A stretch of 40,558 nt of DNA, taken from positions 1-40,558 of IMG/VR virus record IMGVR_UViG_3300009082_000324; one strand, written 5' to 3'. Shown here piece by piece: positions 6,099-14,154 of the stretch. Position 1 is the first letter of the stretch. Every line of letters starts with the position of its first letter. Position numbers and translations under genes: made by a program. The DNA comes from a virus. The notes below the pieces were generated by a model. That model was not told where the DNA came from. It worked only from the letters and a program-made list of their open reading frames with translations, and did not search any database.

Positions 6099-8479
6099 AT
6101 TGTTTAAACATAATAAAATCAAAACCCCATGGCAAATATTTAATTGTCATGGGGACAGGATTGGGAAAAAGTTTTACTTTTTCCCGAATCTCGTTTAAAA
6201 AACATATGTTAATTTTATCCCATCGGGAAGAATTAGTAAACCAACCCCGTAAATATTTTGATTGTACTTATGGGGTTGAAATGGGGAAATACACAAGCAA
6301 TGGGGAAAAGGTAATTTCCGCGTGCGTTCCAAGTTTAATCAAGAGGTTAGAGAAATTTCCCAGGGATTACTTTGATGTAATAATAACAGATGAATGTTTT
6401 CCAAGTGGAACAATAATTGATAATAAATCTATTGAAAACATTCACTGTGATGATATAATAACATCATACAATCATATGACAAATGAAATTGAATATAAAA
6501 AAGTAATTAATATTTTTAAATCAATACCTAAATCAATTGTGATTGTAAAATTAAATAATAAGGAGATAATTTGTACTGGTAATCATCCCATTTATACTAA
6601 AAAAGGATATAAACCAGCTATAAATTTAAATGAAAATGATGAAGTGTTTTATATGTCAGCAAGAAATAATAAATCCAACTCGATCACAAAAAGAAACATG
6701 GTACAGAACAAAACATCAACGAATGTATTGTTCAAAAGAATGTTCAAAAGAATATTGCAAAAAAATAAGTTCAGAAACAATGACAAAAACCAACAAAAAA
6801 TATGCATCAGAAAGAATGAAAAAAAACAACCCAATGAAAAATTTAGAATCACGACAAAAAATGTCAAAAAGATTAAAAGAAATTGGGCATTGTCCAAAAA
6901 TAAGATGTGGAAATGGTGCAGGTTTAACAGTTCCACAACAAAATTTATTAATAGCCTTAAAAAACTTAGAACCATATGCCGAATACCCATTAATAACAAA
7001 TATGAAAAGAAATTCAGGGTACCCACAACATTACAAAATAGACATAGCAATAATAAATTATATGATTGCAATAGAAATAGACGGGTCGTCTCATTCTGCA
7101 ATGATAAGAAAAGAACAAGACAAGAAAAAAGAAGATTTTTTAAATGGATTAGGGTGGAAAGTGTTAAGATTCAAAAACAAACAAGTGATGGAACATTTGG
7201 AGGATTGTGTAAAGACGGTTATGTCTACAATTTAGAAATAGAAGATAATAATAATTATTTTGTAAATAATGTTTTAGTACATAATTGCCACCACAGCCCC
7301 TGCGCGTCATATCAAAAGATTTACGAATACTTTCAATATGATTATCATTTTGGCCTAACAGCAACGCCCAACCGGTCCGACAACGTGAGATTAAATAATA
7401 TCTTTGATGAAATAATATTTAATAGAGATCTAAAATGGGGTATCCAAAATAAATATCTATCTGATATTTATGCCATGAGGTTTTACATGGATTATGATTT
7501 ATCCAGGGTAAAAACATCGAATGGAGATTATCAAATAAACCAATTAGAAAAGGCCGTGAATACCACGGAGAACGCCGCGGCAATCGCAGAAATATATAAT
7601 AAACATGCGATGGGATCCACTCTTATTTTTGGGGTTTCGGTGGCCCACTGTGAAGAAATCGCAAAACAAATAAAAAATAGTGTAATAATTACAGCTAAAA
7701 CAAAAAATAGATCCGAAATCATAGACAAATTCACTTCAGGGGAAATTAAATGCCTGGTCAATTGTCAAATTTTCACAGAGGGAACCGATATTCCAAGGGT
7801 TAACACATTAATCATAGCTAGACCCACAAAAAACATCAGTCTTTATACTCAAATGGTTGGCCGGGGACTTCGTCTATATCCCGGTAAAGAAAATTTACGT
7901 TTAATAGATTGTTGTGGGGTATCAGGACTAAATTTGTGTATGGCACCCTCATTATTGGGTTGTGAAATGTACGACCTCGGTAATAAAAAAACCCCTGGGC
8001 GTGATGAATTAATTGAGGGTGATTTGTTTGATCTTCCAGAAAAAATCAAAGAAGCTGAGAACACCCCCGATTATTGGAAAATCAATTATAAAATAGTTGA
8101 TTTGTGGGCTAAAGGTCAAGGATACAACACCCACAATATAAATTTTAGAAAATTATCAAATGGTGATTTGACTCTTGAATTACCGAATATAGAGTTTACA
8201 ATAAATGCCCCGGATGAATTAGGTCAAACCTGGTATCATGGTAAAAAATTACCTATGCAACAAGTTTTAGACTATTGTTATACATATCTTTTAAGTAAAC
8301 AGCAAGAAGCAACGGCGTTATGGGATTTGTCTATTTGTAAAAAATGGGGTAAACATCCCATAACCCAAAAACAAAAAAATATTATTAAACGGTTTTTACC
8401 AAATTATGATTTAAATATGACTAGTCTTGAAGCTAGTCAGATAATCACTAAATTATTAGGAAGGAAAAAAAAGAAATGA
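6074..8479 (+). CDS. SF2 DEAD/DEAH-type helicase interrupted by an intein
   Basis: The 801-residue precursor is a superfamily 2 ATPase/helicase, probably for replication or recombination. It has motif I GTGLGKS near 27-33, motif II split as DE|CHH by the intein, TATP (motif III) after the splice site, TEGTDIP (motif V) and QMVGRGLR (motif VI). The intein spans residues 108-404, between Glu107 and Cys405 of motif II, so the helicase should be inactive until splicing yields a 504-residue product. GGAGG precedes ATG 6074. The middle of the precursor (about residues 195-375) is Lys/Arg/Asn-rich, low complexity and looks like out-of-frame reading of a nested gene. Confidence 0.85.
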   Translation: MLPREYQVDCLNIIKSKPHGKYLIVMGTGLGKSFTFSRISFKKHMLILSHREELVNQPRKYFDCTYGVEMGKYTSNGEKVISACVPSLIKRLEKFPRDYFDVIITDECFPSGTIIDNKSIENIHCDDIITSYNHMTNEIEYKKVINIFKSIPKSIVIVKLNNKEIICTGNHPIYTKKGYKPAINLNENDEVFYMSARNNKSNSITKRNMVQNKTSTNVLFKRMFKRILQKNKFRNNDKNQQKICIRKNEKKQPNEKFRITTKNVKKIKRNWALSKNKMWKWCRFNSSTTKFINSLKKLRTICRIPINNKYEKKFRVPTTLQNRHSNNKLYDCNRNRRVVSFCNDKKRTRQEKRRFFKWIRVESVKIQKQTSDGTFGGLCKDGYVYNLEIEDNNNYFVNNVLVHNCHHSPCASYQKIYEYFQYDYHFGLTATPNRSDNVRLNNIFDEIIFNRDLKWGIQNKYLSDIYAMRFYMDYDLSRVKTSNGDYQINQLEKAVNTTENAAAIAEIYNKHAMGSTLIFGVSVAHCEEIAKQIKNSVIITAKTKNRSEIIDKFTSGEIKCLVNCQIFTEGTDIPRVNTLIIARPTKNISLYTQMVGRGLRLYPGKENLRLIDCCGVSGLNLCMAPSLLGCEMYDLGNKKTPGRDELIEGDLFDLPEKIKEAENTPDYWKINYKIVDLWAKGQGYNTHNINFRKLSNGDLTLELPNIEFTINAPDELGQTWYHGKKLPMQQVLDYCYTYLLSKQQEATALWDLSICKKWGKHPITQKQKNIIKRFLPNYDLNMTSLEASQIITKLLGRKKKK
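6395..7285 (+). other. Intein in helicase motif II
   Basis: The 297-codon insertion begins at Cys (CFPSGTIID, block A), has a GNHPIYT segment (block B with His) and ends YNLEIEDNNNYFVNNVLVHN (blocks F and G) just before Cys405, the +1 nucleophile. All residues expected for protein splicing are present: Cys1, block B His, penultimate His, terminal Asn and Cys+1. Joining the flanks restores DECHH of motif II. Inteins favour such conserved ATPase sites because they are hard to delete. The frame stays open across the internal nested ORF, so a cis-splicing precursor is possible. Confidence 0.9.
6630..7235 (+). CDS. Vsr-like (EDxHD-type) homing endonuclease nested out of frame in the intein
   Basis: This 201-residue ORF lies wholly inside the intein in the +1 frame. 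The N-terminus has a Cys cluster (C6, C9, C34, C38, C43) like a zinc finger. The C-terminus has E118, YKIDIA (D138), AIEIDGSSH (E149, D151, H155), QD (163-164) and GWKVLRFKNKQV, the pattern of Vsr/DUF559-like nucleases. Related endonucleases are known as free-standing genes between the halves of split inteins. Its start overlaps the intein N-half and its stop overlaps the C-half (YVYNL region). There is no strong ribosome binding site, so expression may be weak or coupled. Confidence 0.8.
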   Translation: MKMMKCFICQQEIINPTRSQKETWYRTKHQRMYCSKECSKEYCKKISSETMTKTNKKYASERMKKNNPMKNLESRQKMSKRLKEIGHCPKIRCGNGAGLTVPQQNLLIALKNLEPYAEYPLITNMKRNSGYPQHYKIDIAIINYMIAIEIDGSSHSAMIRKEQDKKKEDFLNGLGWKVLRFKNKQVMEHLEDCVKTVMSTI

Positions 8480-8691
8480 TTAAAAATAATTTATTAAAAT
8501 ACAGAATGTACTATGATATTACTCAAGAAAATTTATCTTATCAATTAAAAATTTCGGTACAATTGATAAGGAAGATTGAAGCTAAACACTATTATCCGAA
8601 ATATCAAATTAGGGCAAAAATATGTAAACGCTTTAATCTATCATACGAACAAATGTTTTATATGGAGGAGGAAAACAATGGTAGACTATAA
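8476..8691 (+). CDS. Cro/CI-type (XRE) helix-turn-helix regulator
   Basis: This 71-residue protein matches the compact XRE HTH: YRMYYDITQENLSYQLKISV contains the first helices and RKIEAKHYYPKYQIRAKICK the recognition part and helix 4. The ending (FNLSYEQMFY) is typical of these regulators. It overlaps the helicase stop by ATGA. Because it lies in the early operon, it may repress early promoters, a Cro-like role. No lysogeny switch is visible around it. Confidence 0.75.
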   Translation: MIKNNLLKYRMYYDITQENLSYQLKISVQLIRKIEAKHYYPKYQIRAKICKRFNLSYEQMFYMEEENNGRL

Positions 8692-8875
8692 CATCGACAC
8701 AATAGAAACTCAATCATCTTTGATGGCTGAATTTGACCCAATATTTGTTGGGACATTTGAAAAATTAAGGCCCTATTTAATTAGGGGTTTATTATATTTA
8801 ATATCAGGGTGTATATATATTTTTATAATGTATATAGCATTATTAACGATTGGAGGCTTGATAAATGAAACATGA
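8678..8875 (+). CDS. Small single-pass membrane protein
   Basis: The start at ATG 8678 is supported by GGAGGAGG just upstream; a longer frame from 8576 overlaps the HTH gene and is unlikely. The 65-residue product has an acidic N-terminus and a hydrophobic segment at about 36-60 (LIRGLLYLISGCIYIFIMYI and onward). It overlaps the next gene by 11 nt. Its role is unknown. Confidence 0.65.
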   Translation: MVDYNIDTIETQSSLMAEFDPIFVGTFEKLRPYLIRGLLYLISGCIYIFIMYIALLTIGGLINET

Positions 8876-9086
8876 CAGTTTTACTATAAACGAATTTAAA
8901 CAACTCTTATCAGAATATGACGGGCGTAAATTTGTTTTTAACAATGAAAAATTTGTAATTTTAAATGAAAAATTGTTTTATGATGATATTCCTATTCCCC
9001 GCCGGTGCATGTGGTATTCGATGGGAACACAATTTTCAAAAAGAATTGAGGTGGTTTTAAATGAATTATCTAGAAAATCAAATTGA
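8865..9086 (+). CDS. Hypothetical early protein
   Basis: This 73-residue protein has a mixed composition and no motif I recognise. GGAGG lies about 9 nt upstream of its ATG. It overlaps the following resolvase-like gene by 26 nt, so the two are probably co-translated. Confidence 0.6.
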   Translation: MKHDSFTINEFKQLLSEYDGRKFVFNNEKFVILNEKLFYDDIPIPRRCMWYSMGTQFSKRIEVVLNELSRKSN

Positions 9087-9459
9087 TAAACTTATAACAT
9101 ATATAAACGAAAATGACCTTGGTTTTGGATGGAAAAACCACCCCGAAAGGACGTTTAGAGGTGAATTCAAAAACGGTGAGCCATTTGATTATACAATATT
9201 TACCAATAAAGGGCGAATAGTTTTTGATGCAAAAGAGACAGACAAAGCAAAATGGGTAATTCTACCCAAGGATAAAAAACAGGGTTTAAACCTGTTTAAA
9301 TGTCAAAAGGTGGGTATTGAAGCGTTTTTCTTAATTTACTTCATTACTTCAAAAAAATTAATGAAGCTAGACATTAAAAAATTTTTTGACACCATGGCGA
9401 CAAGAAAATACATAATGCAATCAGATTGCATTGAATTTAATTTAGAGGAGTTGATATAA
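9061..9459 (+). CDS. RecU-like Holliday junction resolvase
   Basis: This 132-residue protein has the pattern of RecU-type PD-(D/E)xK resolvases: GEPFDYTIF (catalytic Asp near 43), VFDAKETDK (D and K near 58-62), then GLNLFKCQKVGIEAFFLIYF, the Gln/Lys helix and strand found in that family. It would resolve branched DNA before packaging. It is shorter than bacterial RecU (about 200 residues), as usual in phages. GAGG precedes its ATG. Confidence 0.7.
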   Translation: MNYLENQIDKLITYINENDLGFGWKNHPERTFRGEFKNGEPFDYTIFTNKGRIVFDAKETDKAKWVILPKDKKQGLNLFKCQKVGIEAFFLIYFITSKKLMKLDIKKFFDTMATRKYIMQSDCIEFNLEELI

Positions 9460-9460
9460 A

Positions 9461-9619
9461 ATGGAATTACATTCAAAAATAAAAAATGAGTGTAGCATCC
9501 AAGGGTGTACAAAGGAAGCTAAAAATATATGTTCAGTACCCGGATGTAACAATATGGTTTGCAGTGACCACGCGCACGGCTGGGGAAATAAAGTAAAATG
9601 TGAGGAGTGTATAGATTAA
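9461..9619 (+). CDS. Small zinc-finger protein (52 residues)
   Basis: This short ORF has a regular set of metal ligands: C11, C16, C24, C29, C34, H37, H39, C47 and C50, enough for two zinc ions, in a spacing like AN1 or B-box fingers. GAGGAG lies about 11 nt upstream. It ends one base before the next gene. Such mini-proteins may bind nucleic acid or protein; the exact family is uncertain. Confidence 0.65.
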   Translation: MELHSKIKNECSIQGCTKEAKNICSVPGCNNMVCSDHAHGWGNKVKCEECID

Positions 9620-9620
9620 T

Positions 9621-9914
9621 ATGGATGAAGAATTTAAAGAAATTGAAATCCTAGATAGTTTAGGTAATGAATATCACTATTTTAACGTGGAATATTTGTG
9701 TATTAAGGATAAAATTATATTAGAAGATCAAAAAAGAGTATTACAACATTTTAACCTGGATCATATAATTAAATATTCTATAAAAACATATAAAGATAAA
9801 GTAAATAACAAAGATTATACACTTGTTGAAGGCGAACGAGAGACAGATGAAGATAAAGAAGGATTTAACGAATTTATACAAAATTATTTTGATAGTGAGG
9901 AAGAAAAACTATGA
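9621..9914 (+). CDS. Hypothetical acidic early protein
   Basis: This 97-residue acidic protein has no recognised domain. Its C-terminus is rich in Glu and Asp. It overlaps the next gene by ATGA (9911-9914). A GAGGAG motif about 15 nt upstream lies in the end of the zinc-finger gene. Confidence 0.6.
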   Translation: MDEEFKEIEILDSLGNEYHYFNVEYLCIKDKIILEDQKRVLQHFNLDHIIKYSIKTYKDKVNNKDYTLVEGERETDEDKEGFNEFIQNYFDSEEEKL

Positions 9915-10159
9915 TAAAAGCTGAAATTGATTTGTGGGAGGCCGTTAAACTTCTTACTACCGACGACGCTCACGAATTCAAAGAAATAGACATCGACAAA
10001 GATATAATAAGCGAAAGTTATTTATTAAGTAATGAATTAGGATATTCAATACATATTAGACTTATAAAATCTTCCATAGATGATGCTAAGATTATTTATG
10101 AAAAAATTGAAGAAATATCTAAGGAAGATTTTAAAAATCAATTATTCAGAGTGCCTTAA
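9911..10159 (+). CDS. Hypothetical last gene of the early operon
   Basis: This 82-residue protein is acidic with a mixed alpha/beta character and no recognised family. Its stop codon (10157-10159) lies in the loop of the terminator at 10146-10176 and overlaps the stop codon of the convergent fibre gene by two bases. Confidence 0.65.
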   Translation: MIKAEIDLWEAVKLLTTDDAHEFKEIDIDKDIISESYLLSNELGYSIHIRLIKSSIDDAKIIYEKIEEISKEDFKNQLFRVP

Positions 10160-10176
10160 AGCACTCTGATTTTTTT
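10146..10176 (+). terminator. Intrinsic terminator of the early operon
   Basis: A perfect 9-bp stem, TCAGAGTGC (10146-10154) with GCACTCTGA (10161-10169), has a 6-nt loop and is followed by seven T (10170-10176) on the plus strand. The minus strand lacks a T run after the stem, so late transcripts may not stop efficiently here. The loop holds both convergent stop codons. Confidence 0.85.
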
Positions 10177-11892
10177 GACATCCATATAAGTACCATAAGC
10201 GTAAACAATCGTATTACCTACAACGGCCGTAACTTGCGCCCATTGTAATGTAACTGTACCACCAACTGGTCCAGTTTTAACCATTAACTGCTCATGAATA
10301 CTTGATGCATATACCCCATCAGTTCCATAATGTTGCTCAATAGTATAATTGGCTTGTACAGCATTAACATATGTTTCATATGTATTTAAAGTTCCTTGCG
10401 CGGTTGGTCCATAACTACATCTCGGTGCCAGTTCCGAGACATCAGTTGAAAAGTCATATCTACATTTAAAATTAGCACCCGCCGGTCCAGATACACATAT
10501 AACAACATTAATGTTATACATTGAATAAGGATCTAAATAAGCAATTATATCATTATCATTCTGTATTACATTTGAATTATTAACTGTTTCATCAGCTCTT
10601 TTTTTAATAATTTGAGGCATATATTCGGTTTCTAAAGTCAAATCTTTCATTGAATTAGAAACGGTAAAATCTGTTAATAAAGAATATGAATTATTCCCGG
10701 ATTGACCTAGCATGACATCGCCATCAGTATCCGTTGCAATACTTGTTTCATATTCCAGGGATTTCACCGCTTCACCTTTTTTATATAAAATACCCCTGAA
10801 GGTATCAACATTTTTCTCAAAGTAAAATTCAACTCTTTCATCCTTCAATAAATTATTTGTCAATGCCACGGTCGTAGTAGTAGCTACACCGGCCTCATTA
10901 ACTTTTAAACTAAAAGTATTAGATGTAATATATAATTCAGCATAATTATCAGAATCGACATACCAAACCATACTTGTAGTTTCTCCGGCATATTTACAAA
11001 TAAATTCCCACCTGGATATAAAATTGATACAATCTGAATATACTTCTAAATTTGTTGTATAATCGGAACCTACTATTTTCATATATCCTAATTCATAACT
11101 ATAATTTCCCTCGTCTTGATATAATAAATTTAAGGCGTCCCATTGATCAAATGCATAAACCCATCCAGTAGCGGCACCCATGTATTTTTGGAAAGGATTT
11201 GCATAACCCGAATAAATAGGGTCTTGTCTTACCATTTGGATTAAATTCATTAAAATATATTCACCATCCGAATTGACCGCCGATACGGGTGCAACACGAA
11301 TATAGTCGATGCTATTCCAACCACCAGGCGCCCCAATCGTTGTAAAATCTGATTTTTGAGGCCAAAAGCTATTCCAACCTGTAACTACAGCCCCGGTATA
11401 ATTATAGTAATAACAGTTACCGAAATCATCGCCTAATCTAAATTGGATTTCAGGCCATTTTGCAAAATCAGAGACATATAAAACAAAACAAATACAATCA
11501 TCAGTTGTCGAGGTGCTCCCATCGTGAAATTTTGTTAAATCCAAGGTAGATGGTAACGCCCGTGACACACTACAAAAACCCGCGGTGTTATCTAATTCCT
11601 CAATTTTCAATGCTGATTTACCCATTAATTGGTTTGTTGAATCATCGGCGGTCAAAGTAGTGGCCGCGTCTGCTATAGTCCAATCGGTATAATCATCGAA
11701 ATTTTCTACCAATTTACAATTTCTTTGATAAAAATAGTTCTTATATTTTCTAAATTGAATATCTGAGGATCTATAAAATTCATTATCCGCTAACTCTACA
11801 ACCCTTTCGATTTCGTTTAAATTAGTATCATTAATGGCCGGTGCTCCACCATTAACAAATGTTAACTCTGTAAATTTACCCGCTTCTGCCAT
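10156..11892 (-). CDS. Tail fibre or receptor-binding protein
   Basis: This 578-residue protein is the last late gene. Its N-terminus (FVNGGAPAINDTNLNEIERV) matches the attachment end common to phage tail fibre and appendage proteins. The body is beta-rich with many Tyr, Asn and Gly, including segments like laminin-G or carbohydrate-binding jelly rolls around residues 240-420. It is the best candidate in the window for binding the host surface. It overlaps the upstream small gene by 17 nt. Confidence 0.7.
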   Translation of the reverse strand: MAEAGKFTELTFVNGGAPAINDTNLNEIERVVELADNEFYRSSDIQFRKYKNYFYQRNCKLVENFDDYTDWTIADAATTLTADDSTNQLMGKSALKIEELDNTAGFCSVSRALPSTLDLTKFHDGSTSTTDDCICFVLYVSDFAKWPEIQFRLGDDFGNCYYYNYTGAVVTGWNSFWPQKSDFTTIGAPGGWNSIDYIRVAPVSAVNSDGEYILMNLIQMVRQDPIYSGYANPFQKYMGAATGWVYAFDQWDALNLLYQDEGNYSYELGYMKIVGSDYTTNLEVYSDCINFISRWEFICKYAGETTSMVWYVDSDNYAELYITSNTFSLKVNEAGVATTTTVALTNNLLKDERVEFYFEKNVDTFRGILYKKGEAVKSLEYETSIATDTDGDVMLGQSGNNSYSLLTDFTVSNSMKDLTLETEYMPQIIKKRADETVNNSNVIQNDNDIIAYLDPYSMYNINVVICVSGPAGANFKCRYDFSTDVSELAPRCSYGPTAQGTLNTYETYVNAVQANYTIEQHYGTDGVYASSIHEQLMVKTGPVGGTVTLQWAQVTAVVGNTIVYAYGTYMDVKKIRVL

Positions 11893-12121
11893 TCTTTTTC
11901 ACCTCCGGCGTATCCTTACCTACATTCCATTTAGGTTTATCTTTTTTAACAGGCTTTACATGTTCAATTTTTTTATGAATTACAACCATGTCCATACTAA
12001 ACACATTTTCTTCAAATTTATAATTTAACTTATCTCTAATTTGATTGACATAATTTACGCAAAATTTTTGATAAGCCTCGTCTTTATCCATTTTTTCGTC
12101 AAATTCCATTTCAAATTTCAA
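11876..12121 (-). CDS. Hypothetical small protein in the tail module
   Basis: This 81-residue protein has a helical N-terminus (DEAYQKFCVNYVNQIRDKLN) and a basic, Pro/Lys-rich tail. It lies between two appendage genes and overlaps the fibre gene by 17 nt, with coupled translation likely. It might be a small baseplate or fibre-assembly factor; no family was recognised. Confidence 0.65.
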   Translation of the reverse strand: MKFEMEFDEKMDKDEAYQKFCVNYVNQIRDKLNYKFEENVFSMDMVVIHKKIEHVKPVKKDKPKWNVGKDTPEVKKNGRSG

Positions 12122-12126
12122 TTGTA

Positions 12127-12624
12127 TTACCCCCTTATAAATTCGTCGGTCCTAGTTACATCAATTTGCTCATCGTCGGTCTTCCCTTCCGGGGTAGTTA
12201 AAACAATTCTAGATAATAATAGTCCTGTATCTTTTCCAACTCCACTATTCCAAGCCTTCGCGGTGGTACCGACAAACCATCCAATTTCTTTTATTGTCAT
12301 AACACCAACCGTCGCGGTTGGTTCTGTATCCAACAATACACCCTTACTTTGCACTTTACCCGTCCCAGTTCTTAAAAGAGTAATGATTGGGACCCGATAT
12401 AATTCGTTGCCTAATTTAACGTCAGTATTAGTAACGGCCGTGTTGTTGTCTCCAAAAGCTAAATATTTCAATACCATATTAGGATTCGGAAGGTATAACG
12501 CTTTTATTATTTCATCAAAAGCCGCATTCATTATTCTATTATAAATAATATAATCCTTTGTTATTACTCCGTTTTTTCTTTTTATTATATTAACTTTCCC
12601 AATCCACCCATATTTTTCTATCAT
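12127..12624 (-). CDS. Tail appendage/baseplate protein
   Basis: This 165-residue protein resembles small beta-rich phage appendage proteins: NAAFDEIIKALYLPNPNMVL, then KYLAFGDNNTAVTNTDVKLG, which resembles their AFG..T..T..D..LG stretch, and a later IKEIGWFVG strand. It lies directly after the hub gene and probably forms part of the tail tip. Confidence 0.65.
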   Translation of the reverse strand: MIEKYGWIGKVNIIKRKNGVITKDYIIYNRIMNAAFDEIIKALYLPNPNMVLKYLAFGDNNTAVTNTDVKLGNELYRVPIITLLRTGTGKVQSKGVLLDTEPTATVGVMTIKEIGWFVGTTAKAWNSGVGKDTGLLLSRIVLTTPEGKTDDEQIDVTRTDEFIRG

Positions 12625-14154
12625 TTAATCACTCTCCGTAACTGTACTTGTCAGTGTTCCAGGGTATAAATTATTAGCGGGCCATAATGCCGCCCCTGGG
12701 TATAAATCATCAAATGTTTTTATTGTTACATCCCCGTGCCATTCTATTTTTTCACTTTTGGAAATTTGGATCTCGACAACAGCATCGGGGCGAATTATCC
12801 AATCTTTGCCGGGACTTAGCCAATTGCTAAAATAATTAATCCACCCACTCAAAGGTTTACCGTCAATCATTGTAATTTTTGTTTTTAATAAATTACCTAC
12901 ATCAGTAACCGATTTTTCAGTAATTAAATATTGATCACTTATATTCATACTAGGAATATTTACATTTATTAATTGCCCTACTTCCCACTTTATAGTATAT
13001 GTTTCAACTTCAATTATATTTGAAATGTGGGCATATCTATCAAGGAGAGCAAGGGCCTTTTCTTGGGCTATAGTAACATCTTCAATATTACTACCATCTT
13101 CAACATGTGTATAAATCCCGGAACCACCTTCAATGGCTATTCTTGCGGCTATGGCCGCCGCGTCTTGCTCAACTATATCAATGTTAAATTGACCAATATA
13201 TTTTACTACTAAATAAGATCCCGCGGGAATCGTGGGCGTTCCTACCGTTGTATTATCTCTTTGAATCGTATTAGAACCTTTATTCCAATAAAACCATAAT
13301 CCCGAATCTATGCCACCAATGCCAACCTCATGAGGGTCTATCATTTCCCCAGGCAATGGGTTGTCGATATCGGTAGTTATGTATAAAGCCGGTACCTGAT
13401 TAATTGGAAAATTTACAATAAAACTATTATCATTGTCAGGAGTTGGCGTCGCCTTTTCATTTAGTAATAATGTTAAACCATGTACATTTTTTAATACTTG
13501 TGTATTTCTATAATCTTCTCTATTGTCACTTACTTTTAAACTATTAGGTATGTAATTACTAGTATGCTCGGTTAACCCTGGCCCTATCTCCGAGGTCATA
13601 TCATTTAAATAGAATTTTTTATCAGGTCCTATATGCCATTGCCAATTGATCAACCCTGCTATTTCATTAAATGCATCAGAAGCCTTGACATAGGGGCAAT
13701 TTATACTAACATATTGCCCAGGCGTCGCGACTATTGACGTTCCATCATACCATATCCCCTCTATAGCTAAAAAATCATCAATCATATCTTTAAATGTATC
13801 AGAAATTAATTGTTTTTGATAGGATTGATTTATATAACATCTATTAGTTAGGTAATGCCAATCTACACATGTTATTGATTCACCATAAACCGGGTGCTCA
13901 TTGATTTTACGTGTTTTTGGCTCATCTAATTGTCCCCCATAAATTAAAATTCCGTTATGATCCCATAGTTCAATCTTTTGTCCAATTAGAGTAGTCCAGA
14001 TAAAGGGGGTAACACCTGGATTCATATCAATTAAGACGAAGCTAAGAACTGAAATTTCCCCCGCCTTACCTTGATTTATATTCAATGACCCGGATTTTAC
14101 TTTTACGCCCACGGGAAGACTTGCACCATTTATTTTTAAGGTAAAAATACTCAT
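12625..14154 (-). CDS. Baseplate hub / tail-associated protein (gp27-like)
   Basis: This 509-residue protein follows the tape measure and overlaps it by 4 nt. The N-terminal part (FVLIDMNPGVTPFIWTTLIG, QKIELWDHNGILIYGGQLDE) has the hub-type beta barrel pattern of gp27/late-control-D proteins, and a second barrel with YTIKWEVGQLINVNIPSM is near 395-415. It would close the tail tube and carry the appendages. I see no separate distal-tail (Dit) gene, so the tail tip appears simple. Confidence 0.7.
   Translation of the reverse strand: MSIFTLKINGASLPVGVKVKSGSLNINQGKAGEISVLSFVLIDMNPGVTPFIWTTLIGQKIELWDHNGILIYGGQLDEPKTRKINEHPVYGESITCVDWHYLTNRCYINQSYQKQLISDTFKDMIDDFLAIEGIWYDGTSIVATPGQYVSINCPYVKASDAFNEIAGLINWQWHIGPDKKFYLNDMTSEIGPGLTEHTSNYIPNSLKVSDNREDYRNTQVLKNVHGLTLLLNEKATPTPDNDNSFIVNFPINQVPALYITTDIDNPLPGEMIDPHEVGIGGIDSGLWFYWNKGSNTIQRDNTTVGTPTIPAGSYLVVKYIGQFNIDIVEQDAAAIAARIAIEGGSGIYTHVEDGSNIEDVTIAQEKALALLDRYAHISNIIEVETYTIKWEVGQLINVNIPSMNISDQYLITEKSVTDVGNLLKTKITMIDGKPLSGWINYFSNWLSPGKDWIIRPDAVVEIQISKSEKIEWHGDVTIKTFDDLYPGAALWPANNLYPGTLTSTVTESD

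Noticed and set aside
6649-7101. Minus-strand ORF of 150 codons inside the intein
   Set aside because: It is Leu/Phe-rich antisense of the nuclease gene and has no start signal or motif.
6395-7285. Classical split intein with two separate host gene halves
   Set aside because: The helicase frame has no stop across the whole insert, so the two halves are joined in one open frame.
12041-12544. Plus-strand ORF of 167 codons in the tail module
   Set aside because: It is antisense to the well-supported appendage gene at 12127-12624 and has no ribosome binding site.
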